Source: Acidobacteriota bacterium
GTDB taxonomy: Bacteria > Acidobacteriota > Vicinamibacteria > Vicinamibacterales > UBA2999
DNA: 6,987 nucleotides
Direction: 5' to 3'
NCBI GenBank assembly: GCA_013813075.1
Contig: JACCSI010000280.1
Location: forward strand, 1 to 6,987
This document shows positions 5,142 to 6,987 of the stretch, one piece after another. Position numbers and translations under genes: made by a program. The notes beneath the pieces were generated by a model. It was not told the origin of the DNA, did no database searches, and was given only the letters and a program-made list of their open reading frames with translations. Position 1 is the stretch's first letter, and every line of letters starts with the position of its first letter.

Positions 5142-6272
5142 TCAGCGCGTAATAATCGAATCCTCGTCAGGCACATCGGCCATTTGCAACGCGAGATTCC
5201 CCGCATTGGTGGCGTACAAATACGCCGTTTGCAGCGAGATGGTCCCGTCGCGCACCAGCTTCTCCAACTCACCATCGAAGTACTGCATCCCGTCGAGCTC
5301 GCCGTCACGCATGGCATCGAGAAGCGACCGGCCTTCGGTGTCGCCCTTTTCAATGTAGTCGCGCGTCCGGAGTGTTGACTTGAGCACTTCGAGGATGGCG
5401 ATGCGTCCGCCGCTCTTCTTCGGGATCAGGCGTTGGGAAATGAAATAGCGGAACGACGCCGAGAGCCGCTGGCGGATGATCTTCTGATCGGCCGCCTCGA
5501 AGGTGCCGACGATGCGTTCGACCGTCTTGGAGGCATCGATGGTATGCAGCGTCGAGAAGACGAGATGGCCCGTCTCCGCGGCCGTCAACGCAATTTCGAT
5601 GGTCTCGCGATCGCGCATCTCGCCGACCAGGATGACCTTTGGCGCCTGCCGAAGCGCTGCGCGCAGGGCCGCCGCGAACGTCGGCGTGTCCGCCCCGAGC
5701 TCGCGCTGATGCACCGTCGCCTTCTTGTGGAGGTGCAGAAACTCGATCGGATCTTCGATCGTCAGGATGTGTTCGGGGCGACTTTCGTTGATCAGATCGA
5801 TCAGCGCCGCCAGCGTCGAGGACTTGCCGGAACCGGTCGGACCGGTGACGAGGACGATGCCGTTCTTCAGACCCGCGGCCTCGGCGATTGCCGGCGGCAG
5901 GTTGAGATCGGCCAGCGACGGGATCTTCGTGGCGATGACGCGCATCACGATCGCGTGCGTGCCGCGCTGACGGAAAATGTTGACCCGAAAGCGCGATCGT
6001 TCCGGCAACGAGTAGGACAGGTCGCACGCCCCCTGTTCTTTCAGCGTGCGCTGCATGTGCTCGTTGTCGCCAAGCAAGTCGGCGGCAATGCGCGCCGTGT
6101 GCTCCGGCTTGAGCATCGGCAGCTCCGCAATGGCGACCGCGACCAGGTGGCCGTGCATTTCTACCTGCGGCGGCCGGCCAGGTGAGAAAATCAGGTCGCT
6201 GATGCCGCTGCCCGATTGGAGCATGGCAATGATGATGTCGGGCGTGGACAGGGTCATGTTTGCGCCACTCAT
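5142..6272 (-). CDS. PilT/PilU-family type IV pilus retraction ATPase, PilU-like
   Basis: 376 aa, cytoplasmic, with no signal peptide. PilT-family ATPases form hexameric rings at the base of type IVa pili and power pilin disassembly. The N-terminal PAS-like domain carries GISDLIFSPGRPPQVEMHG (23-41). The ATPase core has Walker A GPTGSGKS (144-151), Asp box TIEDPIEF (171-178), Walker B VILVGEMRD (213-221) and His box GHLVFSTLHT (235-244), all intact. The C-terminus lacks the AIRNLIRE motif of canonical PilT. It has instead EVLKSTLRTRDYIEKG (295-310) and LDGMQYFDGELEKLVRDG (326-343), which resembles the GMQ-F-D signature of PilU. PilU usually acts as an accessory motor with PilT. No other pilus gene is in the window. 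The start at 6272 lacks a clear ribosome site; Met6 (6257) is possible. Family assignment is certain; the PilU label is likely. Confidence 0.93.
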   Translation of the reverse strand: MSGANMTLSTPDIIIAMLQSGSGISDLIFSPGRPPQVEMHGHLVAVAIAELPMLKPEHTARIAADLLGDNEHMQRTLKEQGACDLSYSLPERSRFRVNIFRQRGTHAIVMRVIATKIPSLADLNLPPAIAEAAGLKNGIVLVTGPTGSGKSSTLAALIDLINESRPEHILTIEDPIEFLHLHKKATVHQRELGADTPTFAAALRAALRQAPKVILVGEMRDRETIEIALTAAETGHLVFSTLHTIDASKTVERIVGTFEAADQKIIRQRLSASFRYFISQRLIPKKSGGRIAILEVLKSTLRTRDYIEKGDTEGRSLLDAMRDGELDGMQYFDGELEKLVRDGTISLQTAYLYATNAGNLALQMADVPDEDSIITR

Positions 6273-6483
6273 TCTAGCTTGCGCGCTCTGACCAATCGTC
6301 GCGGCAGCAGCCGCTCAGCCCGCGATCATCCGACGGCCTCCGGCACAAGGTCACGGGGCCGCAGCATCACCTGGTCGAGTGCGAAAGCGGGCAGTTGTGC
6401 ACGACCTCTTCAGCCACGGCCTCGCTGAGGCGCAGTGGCGCGTCGCGACGTGTCGATCCGTGGCAGAATCGCCCAACCAAGCC
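6273..6483. other. Divergent intergenic region between the PilU-like and acylase genes
   Basis: These 211 nt must hold the promoters of both divergent genes. No clear -35/-10 pair, ribosome site, repeat or RNA gene stands out on either strand. A TGTCGA at 6451-6456 lacks a CGAC partner 17 nt away and sits too close to the acylase start. Confidence 0.4.
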
Positions 6484-6987
6484 ATGCACACCTTCATTCT
6501 GATTATGGCCCTCGTGGCTGCCTCGTGCGCCCGCGAAGCGACTCCAGACAACCAGACCGCCGCCGGCGCCGACGTCACGCGTTGGGAGCAGCGCGCGCAA
6601 GCAGTCACGATTGTCCGCGACGACTGGGGCATACCCCACGTCTACGGCAAGACCGATGCGGACACGGTGTTTGGCGTCATGTACGCCCAGGCGGAGGACG
6701 ATTTCAGGCGCATCGAGACCAATTACTTGAACTCGATGGGGCGGCTGGCTGAAGCCGAGGGTGAATCGCAGGTCTATCGCGACCTGCGCATGAAGCTGTT
6801 CGTCGACCCCGCGGGCATGCAGGCGCAGTACGAGCAGAGCCCGGCATGGTTGAAGACGTTGATGAACGCCTACGCCGATGGCTTGAATTACTACCTGCAC
6901 AAACACCCGGAGGTCAAGCCACTCGTGATCACGCGCTTCGAGCCGTGGATGGCGCTCAGCTTCAGTGAGGGCAGCATTGGCGGTGAC
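6484..6987 (+). CDS. Penicillin-acylase-family lipoprotein (N-terminal part, runs off the window)
   Basis: 168 codons are open to the window edge, in frame and without a stop. Residues 1-14 form a hydrophobic leader ending in A-A-S-C, so Cys15 is a probable lipidation site. The mature part starts with the usual strand of the penicillin/acyl-homoserine-lactone acylase family, VTIVRDDWGIPHVYGKTDAD (41-60), followed by FGVMYAQAEDDFRRIE (63-78) and MGRLAEAEG (85-93), which are typical of the alpha-subunit start. These enzymes are Ntn hydrolases that cleave amide bonds after self-processing into two subunits. The linker and the nucleophilic Ser are not expected until beyond this edge, so activity and substrate (beta-lactam, lactone signal or other amide) cannot be judged. 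The start at 6484 fits the signal peptide; a GTG at 6460 is an in-frame alternative. No ribosome site is evident for either. Confidence 0.88.
   Translation, partial: MHTFILIMALVAASCAREATPDNQTAAGADVTRWEQRAQAVTIVRDDWGIPHVYGKTDADTVFGVMYAQAEDDFRRIETNYLNSMGRLAEAEGESQVYRDLRMKLFVDPAGMQAQYEQSPAWLKTLMNAYADGLNYYLHKHPEVKPLVITRFEPWMALSFSEGSIGGD

Noticed and set aside
5433..6185. Long plus-strand open frame of 250 codons opposite the PilU-like gene
   Set aside because: The antisense strand of a GC-rich gene often stays open; the translation is Arg-rich with no motif, and the minus-strand gene has all ATPase signatures.
6451..6456. TGTCGA before the acylase gene as a third sigma-type promoter
   Set aside because: There is no CGAC or CGTC 17 nt downstream, and a -10 there would overlap the start codon area.
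1..6987. CRISPR array, tRNA or rRNA gene, transposase or phage gene
   Set aside because: No regularly spaced repeats, cloverleaf with CCA-type end, rRNA-like stretch or mobile-element domain was found on either strand.

Overview
The window is GC-rich, densely coded bacterial DNA. Three things point to a soil-type Acidobacteriota, most like the Vicinamibacteria: the type of PilT/PilU ATPase, the long ECF sigma factor with two DGPF proteins, and the small secreted protein next to a DUF1028 protein. This placement rests on recognising families, not on a marker gene. No RNA gene, CRISPR array, insertion sequence or phage gene is visible.

Left half, minus strand, in transcription order from about 3415 down to 20: a DGPF/YCII protein (2935-3369), an ECF42-type sigma factor with a large C-terminal extension (1642-2892), a second DGPF protein (1196-1543), an alpha/beta-hydrolase-fold lipoprotein that seems to have lost its catalytic Ser and His (59-1081), and perhaps the first codons of another gene (1-22). 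The same promoter-like element, (T/G)GTCGA-N17-CGACTACG, precedes both DGPF genes. It fits the ECF42 promoter as I recall it, so the sigma factor probably drives its own cluster through two promoters. Each element is also an inverted repeat, with an outer A/T pair that differs between the copies but keeps the symmetry.

Middle, plus strand: a secreted DUF1028 protein (3633-4514) whose predicted signal cleavage would leave Thr at the N-terminus, followed after 11 nt by a secreted protein of unknown function (4526-5122). The two look like one operon. It diverges from the sigma cluster across a 263-bp control region.

Right part: a PilU-like pilus retraction ATPase on the minus strand (5142-6272), convergent with the secreted pair across a 19-bp gap that holds a small hairpin. 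Divergent from it is the start of a penicillin-acylase-family lipoprotein (6484 to the window end, 168 codons visible).

The most notable items are the duplicated symmetric promoter, the degenerate hydrolase that ends the sigma cluster, and the probable signal-peptidase-generated N-terminal Thr of the DUF1028 protein.
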